A stretch of 64,000 nt of DNA, taken from NCBI RefSeq assembly GCF_001439815.1, contig NZ_JYLM01000001.1, forward strand, positions 868,001-932,000. Reading direction: 5' to 3'. This DNA is from Pseudomonas orientalis (lineage in GTDB: Bacteria > Pseudomonadota > Gammaproteobacteria > Pseudomonadales > Pseudomonadaceae). The position numbers and the translations under genes were made by a program. Shown piece after piece: positions 46,975 through 56,172 of the stretch (position 1 is the first letter of the stretch; the number at the start of each line of letters is the position of its first letter). Below the pieces are notes generated by a model. The model was not told where the DNA came from. It saw only the letters and a program-made list of their open reading frames with translations, and did not search any database.

Positions 46975-47367
46975 TCATGCACCTCCAAAACAGATCAGGC
47001 GGTCGGCGTCCTGGATCGCGTCATGCAATTGCCCCAGGCCCGACAGTGCCCAGGGCGCGTCCAGGTTCACCGCGCTGCGTTGATAGCGCGTGGCTTCCTC
47101 GGCATTGAGCACGCCGCGGCGCAGGGCGGCGGCGATACACACGACGCCGTCGAGTTGGTGGGTGCTGACAAATTCGCGCCACTGGCGCGCGATGTCCTGC
47201 TCGTCCTGGGGTGTGACGATATTATTGGACGCGCTGTACACGCCATCCTGATAAAAAAACAGCCGCACAATCTCGTGCCCGCCGGCCAGGGCCGCCTGCG
47301 CGAACAGCAAGGCGCGGCGCGAGGCGGGCGCATGGGTGGCGCTATACAGTGCAATCGCGAACTTCAT
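46975..47367 (-). CDS. tusD: Sulfurtransferase TusD
   Basis: 130-residue DsrE-like catalytic subunit of TusBCD, accepting sulfur from TusA. The active Cys77 is in Gly-Val-Val-Cys-Ile-Ala-Ala-Ala-Leu-Arg-Arg-Gly. First gene of tusDCBE-ybiB. The start at 47367 begins Met-Lys-Phe-Ala-Ile-Ala; the 49-residue upstream extension is into the divergent promoter region. Confidence 0.95.
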   Translation of the reverse strand: MKFAIALYSATHAPASRRALLFAQAALAGGHEIVRLFFYQDGVYSASNNIVTPQDEQDIARQWREFVSTHQLDGVVCIAAALRRGVLNAEEATRYQRSAVNLDAPWALSGLGQLHDAIQDADRLICFGGA

Positions 47368-47525
47368 GGAACACTCTGCCAACAAACGTGGGCCAATGAT
47401 AAAGCCGCCGCGACGAAAAAGCCCGCCGTGATCAAAACGGTCACTGCGGTTGATCGTTCTGACGATTGCCGTCGGCGCGGAAGGCTGACTACGCTGTGGC
47501 CAGTCCAATTGCAAACGGAGTGTGT

Positions 47526-48701
47526 ATGGCAGGTCCCTTGGCGTCCCTCAAAGTGCTGGATTTTTCCACCCTGTTGCCCGGCCCGTTCGCCTCGCTGATG
47601 CTGGCCGACATGGGCGCCGACGTGCTGCGCATCGAATCGCCGACACGGCCGGACCTGTTGCGCGTATGGCCGCCCCATGATCACGGCACATCGGCGAGCC
47701 ATGCCTACCTCAATCGCAACAAGCGCAGCCTGGCGCTGGACCTCAAGCGGGCCGAGGCGCTGCAGATCGTCCTCGATCTAGTCAAGGGCAGCGATATTCT
47801 CATCGAACAGTTCCGCCCCGGGGTCATGGACCGTCTGGGCCTGGGCTACGCCGCACTGAAGGCGATCAACCCCAGGCTGATCTATGTGTCGATCACCGGC
47901 TACGGCCAGACCGGCCCCTACCGGGATCGTGCCGGTCACGACATCAACTATCTCGCAATCGCAGGCGTGGCCAGCCACACCGGGCGGCGGGACAGTGGGC
48001 CGTTGCCGCTGGGCGTGCAGCTGGCGGATGTGGGTGGCGGGTCCCTGCATGCGGTGGTGGGCCTGCTGGCGGCGGTGGTTGCGCGCCAGCACAGCGGCGT
48101 CGGTCAGTACCTGGACGTGAGCATGACTGATTGCTCGTTCAGCCTGAACGCCATGGCCGGCGCGGGTTACCTGGCCTGCGGGGTGGAGCCGGAGCGGGAA
48201 AGCCATGTGCTCAATGGCGGCAGTTTTTACGATTACTACCGCACCCGTGATGGACGCTGGATGTCGGTGGGCAGCCTGGAACCGGCGTTCATGCGGCAGT
48301 TGTGTGAAACCCTGGGGCGGCCGGAGCTGGCGGTGCACGGGGTGGAGCCTGGGCAGCAGCCGGCACTCAAGCGGGCGTTGCAGGTGGAGTTTGAAAAACG
48401 CAGTTTTGACGAGCTGTGCGCGTTGTTTGCGGGCGTGGATGCGTGTGTGGAACCGGTGTTGAGGCTGAGTGAAGCGCTGGCGCATCCGCAGGTGAAGGCG
48501 CGCGGTTTGGTCAGCCAGGTGCCGAGGGGCGATGGTTCGACCCAGGCGCAGATGGCCTGCCCGCTGAAGTTCTCCGAGGGTTTGCCGGCGCCACGGCATA
48601 TCGGGGCAGCCGTGGGGGCGCACAGTGATGAAGTGTTGGCGGAGTTGGGGTTGAGTGCTCAGCGGATTGCGGATTTGCGGCAGGCCAAGGTTATTGGGTG
48701 A
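47526..48701 (+). CDS. CoA-transferase, CaiB/BaiF (class III) family
   Basis: 391-residue class III CoA-transferase. The catalytic Asp168 is in Gly-Val-Gln-Leu-Ala-Asp-Val-Gly-Gly-Gly-Ser, and the opening Leu-Lys-Val-Leu-Asp-Phe-Ser-Thr-Leu-Leu-Pro-Gly-Pro is a strong family mark. Alpha-methylacyl-CoA racemase belongs to the same fold and cannot be excluded. It is divergent from tusD, alone, and ends before a REPIN. The substrate is not predictable from context. Confidence 0.9.
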   Translation: MAGPLASLKVLDFSTLLPGPFASLMLADMGADVLRIESPTRPDLLRVWPPHDHGTSASHAYLNRNKRSLALDLKRAEALQIVLDLVKGSDILIEQFRPGVMDRLGLGYAALKAINPRLIYVSITGYGQTGPYRDRAGHDINYLAIAGVASHTGRRDSGPLPLGVQLADVGGGSLHAVVGLLAAVVARQHSGVGQYLDVSMTDCSFSLNAMAGAGYLACGVEPERESHVLNGGSFYDYYRTRDGRWMSVGSLEPAFMRQLCETLGRPELAVHGVEPGQQPALKRALQVEFEKRSFDELCALFAGVDACVEPVLRLSEALAHPQVKARGLVSQVPRGDGSTQAQMACPLKFSEGLPAPRHIGAAVGAHSDEVLAELGLSAQRIADLRQAKVIG

Positions 48702-48714
48702 CTGTACTGGCGCC

Positions 48715-48786
48715 ATCGGGGGCAAGCCCCCTCCCACCTTTGATGTGTGAATACATTCAAAATGTGGGAGAGGGCTTGCCCCCGAT
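48715..48786. repeat. REPIN, type A (GTGGG inside)
   Basis: ATCGGGGGCAAGCCCCCTCC unit, spacer, and complement with one change (GGAGAGGG). Between convergent CoA-transferase and sprT. Confidence 0.9.
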
Positions 48787-48793
48787 GAGGCCC

Positions 48794-49288
48794 TTATTCC
48801 ACGCGAGTTTCCCCAGTGAACACCAGGGTCTGCCGACACCGCCGACACAAATACCGCCGCCCCTGGCCCACCAGCCCATGGCGCTGCGGCGAAAACGGAA
48901 AGTCGCTGTCGGCACAGGGGCACCGGTAGATATAGCGAGTCACCTGGCGACGCTTGACCGCATAGGTGTGGCACCGGTCCGGCGGCAGTTCGTAAACCCC
49001 ACGCATGATCAACTGCCATTCCTCGCCATGGGGCTGGATGCGCTCGCCAAACAGTTGGTGGGCAATCAGGTGCGCCACTTCGTGGGCCACGGTCTGTTTC
49101 AGGAAATGTTGGCTGTTTTCTCGGTAAAGCTGAGGGTTGAAGCGCAGCAGGTTTTCGTGCAAATGCGCGACACCGGCTTTCTGGCCCCGCAGCTTGAGAC
49201 TGACCTTGGGACGTTTGAAGCTTCGTTTGAAAAAGGATTCGGCTTGCAGGAAACACTCTTCGACGCGGGTATTGAGTTGCTCGGGCAT
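48794..49288 (-). CDS. sprT: SprT family zinc metalloprotease-like protein
   Basis: 164-residue member of the SprT-like family related to the protease core of Spartan. The His-Glu-Val-Ala-His zinc site is at residues 69-73, and a C-terminal zinc ribbon is formed by Cys-Pro-Cys and Cys-Arg-Arg-Cys. The start at 49288 (Met-Pro-Glu-Gln-Leu) gives family length; the longer frame overlaps a terminator. DNA-protein crosslink repair is inferred from the distant relative only. Confidence 0.92.
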   Translation of the reverse strand: MPEQLNTRVEECFLQAESFFKRSFKRPKVSLKLRGQKAGVAHLHENLLRFNPQLYRENSQHFLKQTVAHEVAHLIAHQLFGERIQPHGEEWQLIMRGVYELPPDRCHTYAVKRRQVTRYIYRCPCADSDFPFSPQRHGLVGQGRRYLCRRCRQTLVFTGETRVE

Positions 49289-49375
49289 GCTGTACATATC
49301 TCCAGAGACGCCCAGTATGCCGCAAAGCAGGGCGTTTCCGAATCTGTCAGGCGCCGAATGGTCATGCATCACGCA

Positions 49376-49400
49376 CAAAGCCACCGTACGGGTGGCTTTG
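49376..49400 (-). terminator. Terminator of the Yip1-like gene
   Basis: CAAAGCCACC, 5-base loop, GGTGGCTTTG: 10 perfect pairs, 16 bases after the stop at 49417. The T run is short. Confidence 0.75.
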
Positions 49401-49416
49401 CTTGCGCTTCAACGGC

Positions 49417-50019
49417 CTAACTGGTGTAAATGGGGCCTACGCCCAGGCCCCAGACGATCACGGTAAACGCCATGATCGCCACCAGCACCACCAGGCCCAC
49501 GGCCAATACCGAGCTGGAGAACAGAAAACCTTCATCCGGGTCGATACTCATGAACGTCGGCAAGCCCACATACAGCAGATACACCGTGTAGCAGATCGCT
49601 GCGGTCCCGACGACCATACCCAGCCACATGTGCGGATAGAGCGCCGCCAGCCCGCCGATAAACAGGGGCGTGGCGGTGTAGGTGGCAAAGGCCACGCAAC
49701 GCGCCATGCTGGGGTTGGCGTCATAAGTGCGGGCCATCCAGTGAATGAACGCGCCCATTACCGCCACACCGCCCAGCATCGCGGCGTACGACATCAGGGT
49801 CATCCACAGCGCGCTTTCCTGGGTGAGCATGACCGGAGCACGGTTGCCGATGACCCAACCGACCCGGGTCGTGCCGATAAATGCGGAGATGGCGGGGATC
49901 GCCGCGAGAACCAAGGTGTGAGTGAGGTACATGTGGCTGATGCTTTCTTCCTTATCGCCACGAATTTCCCGCCATTCCTGATCGGGATGGGTAAACAGCC
50001 CCACGACGTGATGGATCAT
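49417..50019 (-). CDS. Yip1-domain membrane protein (200 aa)
   Basis: Predicted inner-membrane protein with five helices after a cytosolic N-terminus that reads His-His-Val-Val-Gly-Leu-Phe-Thr-His-Pro-Asp-Gln-Glu-Trp, a typical lead-in of bacterial Yip1-domain proteins. AGGAG is 8 bases before the ATG at 50019, which decides against a GTG three codons earlier. Monocistronic. The function of bacterial Yip1 proteins is not known. Confidence 0.85.
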   Translation of the reverse strand: MIHHVVGLFTHPDQEWREIRGDKEESISHMYLTHTLVLAAIPAISAFIGTTRVGWVIGNRAPVMLTQESALWMTLMSYAAMLGGVAVMGAFIHWMARTYDANPSMARCVAFATYTATPLFIGGLAALYPHMWLGMVVGTAAICYTVYLLYVGLPTFMSIDPDEGFLFSSSVLAVGLVVLVAIMAFTVIVWGLGVGPIYTS

Positions 50020-50382
50020 GCCAGTCACTCCTGTCGTTATTACTATCGCCCCTCATCGGAGCGCCCACCGGCCAACGGGCCTGCAAGGTCTGGATAGTTG
50101 TGCGACCTCAAGTCGCAGTATAGGAAGTGATGTCCTGGAAAACTGTAGGGCCTTTAGAGTAAATCGCGCTGTAAACCCTGGTGCTAATCGCGGCACGGTC
50201 TGTGGCTGGCAATCCATTCAAAGGTGGGAGGGGGCTTGCCCCCGATAGCGGTGTATCAGTTACTAGTGCTGGGACTGACACACTGCTATCGGGGGCAAGC
50301 CCCCTCCCACATTGGAACTTGGTCGTTCATACCGGTAAAATGCTGCGCTTTTCGTCACACACCTCTAGCGGATCCAAGCGCC
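50020..50382. other. Divergent region between Yip1-like gene and ttcA
   Basis: 363 bases with no gene. It contains a type A REPIN at 50222-50312; the rest shows nothing that stands out. Confidence 0.7.
50222..50312. repeat. REPIN, type A (GTGGG outside)
   Basis: GTGGGAGGGGGCTTGCCCCC and complement around a spacer of about 40 bases, 70 bases upstream of ttcA. It is the only REPIN of the window in a divergent region. Confidence 0.92.
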
Positions 50383-51207
50383 ATGGGCACTCTTACGGTC
50401 AACCAGAACAAACTGCAAAAACGCCTGCGCCGCCTGGCCGGTGAAGCGGTCGCCGATTTCAACATGATAGAGGAGGGCGACAAGGTGATGGTTTGCCTTT
50501 CCGGCGGCAAAGACAGCTACACCCTGCTCGACGTGCTGCTGCACCTGCAAAAGGTCGCACCGATCAAGTTCGAGATCGTTGCCGTCAACATGGACCAGAA
50601 ACAGCCGGGCTTTCCCGAGCATGTGCTGCCGGCCTACCTGAAAGAGCTGGGCGTCGAGTACCACATTGTCGAGAAAGACACGTACTCGGTGGTCAAGGAA
50701 CTGATCCCGGAAGGCAAGACCACCTGCTCGCTGTGTTCGCGCCTGCGCCGTGGCACGCTGTACACCTTTGCCGATGAGATCGGTGCGACCAAAATGGCCC
50801 TGGGTCATCATCGCGACGACATCGTCGAAACCTTCTTCCTGAATATGTTCTTCAACGGTTCGCTCAAGGCCATGCCGCCCAAACTGCGCGCCGATGACGG
50901 ACGCAACGTGGTGATCCGCCCGCTTGCGTATTGCAACGAGAAGGACATCCAGGCGTATTCCGATTTCAAGCAATTCCCGATCATTCCGTGCAACCTGTGC
51001 GGCTCCCAGGAAAACCTGCAGCGCCAGGTGGTCAAGGAAATGCTGCTGGAGTGGGAGCGCAAGACCCCCGGTCGCACCGAGAGTATCTTCCGCAGCCTGC
51101 AGAACGTGCAGCCGTCGCAACTGGCCGATCGCAACCTGTTCGACTTCGCCAGCTTGAAAATCGATGAGACGGCCGCCTCGCGTTTCGTCAATGTAGTGAA
51201 CCTCTGA
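50383..51207 (+). CDS. ttcA: tRNA-cytidine(32) 2-sulfurtransferase TtcA
   Basis: Thiolates cytidine 32 of some tRNAs using a 4Fe-4S cluster and ATP. 274 residues. The PP-loop Ser-Gly-Gly-Lys-Asp-Ser is near residue 39; two CxxC motifs, Cys-Ser-Leu-Cys and Cys-Asn-Leu-Cys, supply cluster ligands. Start at Met-Gly-Thr-Leu-Thr-Val (50383); the longer frame runs through the REPIN. Confidence 0.96.
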   Translation: MGTLTVNQNKLQKRLRRLAGEAVADFNMIEEGDKVMVCLSGGKDSYTLLDVLLHLQKVAPIKFEIVAVNMDQKQPGFPEHVLPAYLKELGVEYHIVEKDTYSVVKELIPEGKTTCSLCSRLRRGTLYTFADEIGATKMALGHHRDDIVETFFLNMFFNGSLKAMPPKLRADDGRNVVIRPLAYCNEKDIQAYSDFKQFPIIPCNLCGSQENLQRQVVKEMLLEWERKTPGRTESIFRSLQNVQPSQLADRNLFDFASLKIDETAASRFVNVVNL

Positions 51208-51228
51208 GCCTGGTCGAGGCTCTAGTAC

Positions 51229-51251
51229 ACGGCGCTTGCGGGCGCCGTTTT
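51229..51251 (+). terminator. Terminator of ttcA
   Basis: ACGGCGC, 6-base loop, GCGCCGT, then TTTC. It lies 21 bases after the stop and 24 before the next gene. Confidence 0.75.
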
Positions 51252-51274
51252 CAATTCAACTGCCAGGAGAGGGC

Positions 51275-51946
51275 ATGCGCGATTACAAGTGGCTGCACGA
51301 ATATTGTCTGAACCGCTTCGGTTCGGCGGCCAAGCTGGAAGCCCATCTGCCTGTGCCCAAGACCCCGGCGCAGTTGCGCAAGATCAGCGCTGATCGCTAC
51401 CTGTCGACCCTGGCGCTGCGGGTATTCCGTGCGGGCTTGAAGCACAGCGTTGTCGACGCCAAGTGGCCGGCGTTCGAGCAGGTGTTCTTCGGCTTCGATC
51501 CGGAAAAAGTGGTGTTGATGGGCGCCGAACATCTGGAGCGGCTGATGCAGGACACGCGCATCATTCGTCACCTGGGCAAGCTCAAGAGCGTGCCGCGCAA
51601 CGCGCAGATGATCCTGGATATCGAGCAGGAGAAGGGCAGCTTCGGTGCGTTTGTCGCCGACTGGCCGGTGACCGATATCGTTGGGCTATGGAAGTACCTG
51701 AGCAAGCACGGTCACCAACTGGGTGGGCTGTCGGCACCGCGTTTTCTGCGCATGGTCGGCAAGGACACCTTTGTGCCGAGCTATGATGTGGTGGCGGCCT
51801 TGAATGCTCAGAAGATCGTCGACAAGGCACCCACCAGCCTGCGCGACCTGGCGACGGTGCAGGGTGCCTTCAACCAGTGGCATGCCGAGAGTGGGCGGCC
51901 GATGTGCCAGTTGTCGATGATGTTGGCGTACACCGTCAACCATTGA
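51275..51946 (+). CDS. Divergent DNA-3-methyladenine glycosylase I (Tag-like), 223 aa
   Basis: The region around residues 75-125 (Phe-Asp-Pro-Glu-Lys-Val, then Asp-Thr-Arg-Ile-Ile-Arg-His-Leu-Gly-Lys, then Asn-Ala-Gln) is clearly the Tag family's helix-hairpin-helix core. Compared with E. coli Tag from memory, the N-terminal Cys of the zinc site is replaced (Asp-Tyr-Lys-Trp for Arg-Cys-Gly-Trp) and the Glu of the Glu-Gly-Gln-Gln-Ala-Gly-Leu-Ser-Trp motif is not conserved. The protein is also about 35 residues longer. So repair of 3-methyladenine is uncertain. AGGAG precedes the ATG. Confidence 0.8.
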   Translation: MRDYKWLHEYCLNRFGSAAKLEAHLPVPKTPAQLRKISADRYLSTLALRVFRAGLKHSVVDAKWPAFEQVFFGFDPEKVVLMGAEHLERLMQDTRIIRHLGKLKSVPRNAQMILDIEQEKGSFGAFVADWPVTDIVGLWKYLSKHGHQLGGLSAPRFLRMVGKDTFVPSYDVVAALNAQKIVDKAPTSLRDLATVQGAFNQWHAESGRPMCQLSMMLAYTVNH

Positions 51947-51950
51947 TCAT

Positions 51951-52050
51951 TGTAGGAGCGAGCTTGCTCGCGAAGAACTTGAGGGCGACGCGTTAAACCC
52001 GCATGAGCGCGTTATCGTTAATGATCTTGGCGAGCAAGCTCGCTCCTACA
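51951..52050. repeat. REPIN, type B
   Basis: TGTAGGAGCGAGCTTGCTCG and its complement around a spacer of about 55 bases, between convergent genes. Same type as the element at 56036-56145. Confidence 0.9.
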
Positions 52051-52059
52051 AAGAGTGTG

Positions 52060-53412
<1,353 letters not shown>

Positions 53413-53527
53413 GTGCGGGTCGCATCTTGCGTAAGGTGGCGGGTATTCTACCTGCGCTGGCGCCTGTCCTTAAACCGTAAGAGGCGATAGGCCGCAGCCA
53501 ACGTTCATTTTTGCAAAGGATTACCCC

Positions 53528-53989
53528 ATGACAAGGCGACTGATCGGTGCATTGGCGATCATCACAACCCTGCTGCTCAGCGGCTGCGGTAACGATTACG
53601 GCGTTGACCAGTATGGCCGGACAGTACCGGCCGAGCGCCTGGACAAGCAGTGGCTGGTGGTCAATTACTGGGCCGAATGGTGTGGCCCGTGCCGCACGGA
53701 AATCCCCGAGCTCAATGCCCTGGCCGAACAACTCAAGGCGCAGAACGTGGGCGTGTTCGGAGTCAACTTCGACAATGTTCAGGGTGAGGAGCTCAAGGCT
53801 GCCAGCGACAAGCTGGGCATCAAGTTCACCGTGCTGGCGCAGAACCCGGAGGGGATCTTCGATATTCCGCGCAGTGAGGCGCTGCCGGTGACCTACATCA
53901 TCGATGACAAGGGCAAGGTGCGCGAGCAACTGATGGGTGAGCAGACGGCGGAGGGCGTGTTGGCCAAGCTCAAGGCCCTGCGCGGTTAA
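53528..53989 (+). CDS. TlpA-like thioredoxin lipoprotein (153 aa)
   Basis: A lipobox Leu-Leu-Ser-Gly-Cys ends the signal, so the mature protein is lipidated at Cys20. The redox motif Trp-Cys-Gly-Pro-Cys is at residues 51-55, and the cis-Pro loop (Ala-Leu-Pro-Val-Thr-Tyr) is present. It would act in the periplasm as a membrane-tethered thiol reductant or oxidant. It is divergent from arsC, 115 bases apart. AAGGA precedes the ATG. Partner unknown. Confidence 0.92.
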   Translation: MTRRLIGALAIITTLLLSGCGNDYGVDQYGRTVPAERLDKQWLVVNYWAEWCGPCRTEIPELNALAEQLKAQNVGVFGVNFDNVQGEELKAASDKLGIKFTVLAQNPEGIFDIPRSEALPVTYIIDDKGKVREQLMGEQTAEGVLAKLKALRG

Positions 53990-54005
53990 AGCCACACCTT
54001 AAATC

Positions 54006-54039
54006 AAATGTGGGAGGGGGCTTGCCCCCTCCCACATTT
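54006..54039. repeat. Spacer-less type A REP palindrome
   Basis: Perfect 16-base arms (AAATGTGGGAGGGGGC and its complement) around TT. Two REP halves joined without the usual spacer and without the CCCGAT ends. It may serve as terminator for both convergent neighbours. Confidence 0.9.
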
Positions 54040-54067
54040 GGACCTCATCAATCCTTGGACGGGGGTG

Positions 54068-54472
54068 TCAGCCTTCTTCAAGCCACAAGCGAATCGGCTT
54101 GCCCTCGGTCGGCCAGAACCGCGTCTGCTCGATCGGCGAGATATCCCAACGCTGTACGCCTTGCAGGGCCTGGAAGAAGCGCTGTTCCTGCTCCATCAAC
54201 GCCTCGGCGCACAGTTTGCGGGTGCTGCCGATCGGGCCGAAGCTGAGCTTGTCGCCGTCGAGGGTGTACGGCGCAAACCAGTGGTTGCAGCCGCCATTGC
54301 CATAGGCGCGACCATCGGCACCGAGGGTGACGGTCAGGTGCGCGTAGTCCATCAATGGCCGCTCGCCGATCCACTCCACTGCATAGCTGTGGTCCTGCTT
54401 GAGCTTGACCGCATCACCGGCGCAGCCACTCAGGGCCGTACCCACGGCGGCGAGCAGCAGCATGCGCTTCAT
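54068..54472 (-). CDS. META-domain lipoprotein (134 aa)
   Basis: Lipobox Ala-Leu-Ser-Gly-Cys gives a lipid Cys17. The rest fits the META/HslJ fold: Arg-Pro-Leu-Met-Asp, Gly-Arg-Ala-Tyr-Gly-Asn-Gly-Gly-Cys-Asn-His-Trp and Gln-Glu-Gln-Arg-Phe-Phe-Gln-Ala-Leu. It overlaps the upstream gene by 4 bases. HslJ is linked to novobiocin tolerance in E. coli; no function is set for this one. Confidence 0.88.
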   Translation of the reverse strand: MKRMLLLAAVGTALSGCAGDAVKLKQDHSYAVEWIGERPLMDYAHLTVTLGADGRAYGNGGCNHWFAPYTLDGDKLSFGPIGSTRKLCAEALMEQEQRFFQALQGVQRWDISPIEQTRFWPTEGKPIRLWLEEG

Positions 54473-54909
54473 TGCGCGGCCTGCTGGCATTTCGGGCAGC
54501 GGTGCTTGTCGCCTTCGCTGGCCCAGCCGAGCGCTTTGATGCGGGCATTGGCGGCCGGTTGCAGCGGTTCTTTGGTGAGCTTGGTTTCCACCGCGAATTC
54601 AAATTCCAGCACGCTGTCGCAACTGTCGCAATTAACCTTCCAGGTGTGAATCTCCAACTCGCCGAATTTCGGCCCCTGGGCCATGGCGACCCATTGGCCT
54701 GCCGGGCGGATGGAGTAGCGCGCATCACCTTCCACGGTCAGGCGCATGGACAGGGTTTTACTGCCGCGCAGGGTGACGATCAGCACGTCGCCATGCTTGA
54801 TCGAACCACCGTTGCCGGTGACTTGGTAACGGCCCGGCACCAGGGCGCGGCATTCGATCAGGGTGTGTTGCGGGCTCAGCAAGCTGAAGCGGAAATCGTG
54901 TTCGGCCAT
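54469..54909 (-). CDS. Conserved hypothetical protein with Cys-pair motifs (146 aa)
   Basis: I do not recognise a family. It is a beta-rich soluble protein whose C-terminal half has Cys-Asp-Ser-Cys and Cys-Pro-Lys-Cys, a likely zinc ribbon or rubredoxin-like metal site. No signal peptide. The ATG at 54909 is chosen; the frame continues 8 codons upstream without signal. Coupled by a 4-base overlap to the META lipoprotein gene. Confidence 0.75.
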   Translation of the reverse strand: MAEHDFRFSLLSPQHTLIECRALVPGRYQVTGNGGSIKHGDVLIVTLRGSKTLSMRLTVEGDARYSIRPAGQWVAMAQGPKFGELEIHTWKVNCDSCDSVLEFEFAVETKLTKEPLQPAANARIKALGWASEGDKHRCPKCQQAAQ

Positions 54910-54980
54910 GGATCCTCCAAATAGGCGCGGCATCCTATCACGGGTGCCGACCTATCATGAGCCCGGTATGTGACCGCTGA

Positions 54981-55970
54981 TCATCCCTCGACGAGGTTCT
55001 GCGCACGCCCGTCGGCCCACGCCGCAATATTGGCCAGTGTAGTGCCGGCAATCGCCGCCAGTGCCTCGCGGGTCAGGAAGGCCTGGTGGGCGGTGATGAT
55101 CACATTGGGGAAGGTCAGCAGGCGGGCGAGCACGTCGTCTTGCAGGGGCAGGTCCGAGCGGTCCTCGAAAAACAGCTGGGCCTCTTCTTCATAGACATCC
55201 AGCCCAAGGTAACCGAGTTGGCCGGTCTTGAGCGCTTCCACCAGCGCCGGCGTGTAAACCAGGCCACCGCGGCCGGTATTGATCAGCATGGCGCCCGGTT
55301 GCATGTGGGCCAGGGTGCCGGCGTTGATCAGGTGCCTGCTGTCGACCGTCAACGGGCAATGCAGGCTGATGACCTGCGCCTCGGCGAGCAGTTCGGGCAG
55401 GCTCACGTAGCGCGCGCCCATGGCTTGGACCTCAGGGTTGGGGAAGGGGTCGTGGGCCAGCAACCGGCAGCCGAAACCGGCCATGATCCTGGCAAAGGTG
55501 GCGCCGATCTGCCCGGTGCCGACCACGCCGACGGTTTTGCCGACCAAGTCGAAACCGGTGAGGCCGTGCAGGCTGAAATCGCCATCGCGGGTGCGGTTAT
55601 AGGCGCGATGCAGGCGGCGGTTCAGCGCCAGGATCAGTGCCACGGCGTGCTCGGCCACGGCGTGGGGCGAGTAGGCCGGTACGCGCACAACGCTCAGGCC
55701 CAGACGCTGGGCGGCGCGCAGGTCGACATGGTTGTAGCCGGCCGAGCGCAACGCAATCAGACGCGTGCCACCTTTGGCCAGTTGCTCGAGCACCGGGGCG
55801 CTGAGGTCATCGTTGATAAAGGCGCAGACCACCTCGTGGTGTTCGGCCAGGGCCACGGTGTCGAGGTTGAGGCGGGCGGGCTGGAATTGCAGTTCGATGC
55901 CCGGGGGGCGCGGCTCAGCGAGAAAACTGTCGCGGTCGTAAGTTTGGCTGCTGAAAAGAATGACGCGCAT
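54981..55970 (-). CDS. ldhA: D-lactate dehydrogenase (fermentative type)
   Basis: NAD-dependent 2-hydroxyacid dehydrogenase, 329 residues, reducing pyruvate to D-lactate. The nucleotide-binding Gly-Thr-Gly-Gln-Ile-Gly is central, and the catalytic Arg (Ile-Asn-Thr-Gly-Arg-Gly), Glu (Val-Tyr-Glu-Glu-Glu) and His (Thr-Ala-His-Gln-Ala-Phe) are all present. The position next to gacS is the same in P. aeruginosa, where LdhA serves anaerobic pyruvate survival. Monocistronic. Confidence 0.94.
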   Translation of the reverse strand: MRVILFSSQTYDRDSFLAEPRPPGIELQFQPARLNLDTVALAEHHEVVCAFINDDLSAPVLEQLAKGGTRLIALRSAGYNHVDLRAAQRLGLSVVRVPAYSPHAVAEHAVALILALNRRLHRAYNRTRDGDFSLHGLTGFDLVGKTVGVVGTGQIGATFARIMAGFGCRLLAHDPFPNPEVQAMGARYVSLPELLAEAQVISLHCPLTVDSRHLINAGTLAHMQPGAMLINTGRGGLVYTPALVEALKTGQLGYLGLDVYEEEAQLFFEDRSDLPLQDDVLARLLTFPNVIITAHQAFLTREALAAIAGTTLANIAAWADGRAQNLVEG

Positions 55971-56014
55971 GACTAAAAAGCTCCCTGCAATTCATAGGTT
56001 GGAAATTGACCAAA

Positions 56015-56162
56015 TGTGGGAGGGGGCAAGCCCTAATGCCTGTAGGAGCGAGCTTGCTCGCGAAAAACGTCAACGATAACGCGTGCTTCCTGAATGAGCG
56101 CGGTGCCTGAGAGTTTTTCGCGAGCAAGCTCGCTCCTACAGGCATCAAGGCAAGCCCCACAT
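56015..56162. repeat. Nested repeat: type B REPIN inside a type A REP palindrome
   Basis: A type B REPIN with perfect 32-base arms (56036-56067 and 56114-56145) lies between two copies of GGCAAGCCC (56025-56033 and 56149-56157). Taking out one copy and the REPIN rejoins ATGTGGGAGGGGGCAAGCCC with CACAT, a near-palindrome like the spacer-less REP at 54006. Confidence 0.85.
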
Positions 56163-56172
56163 GAAAATAGCC

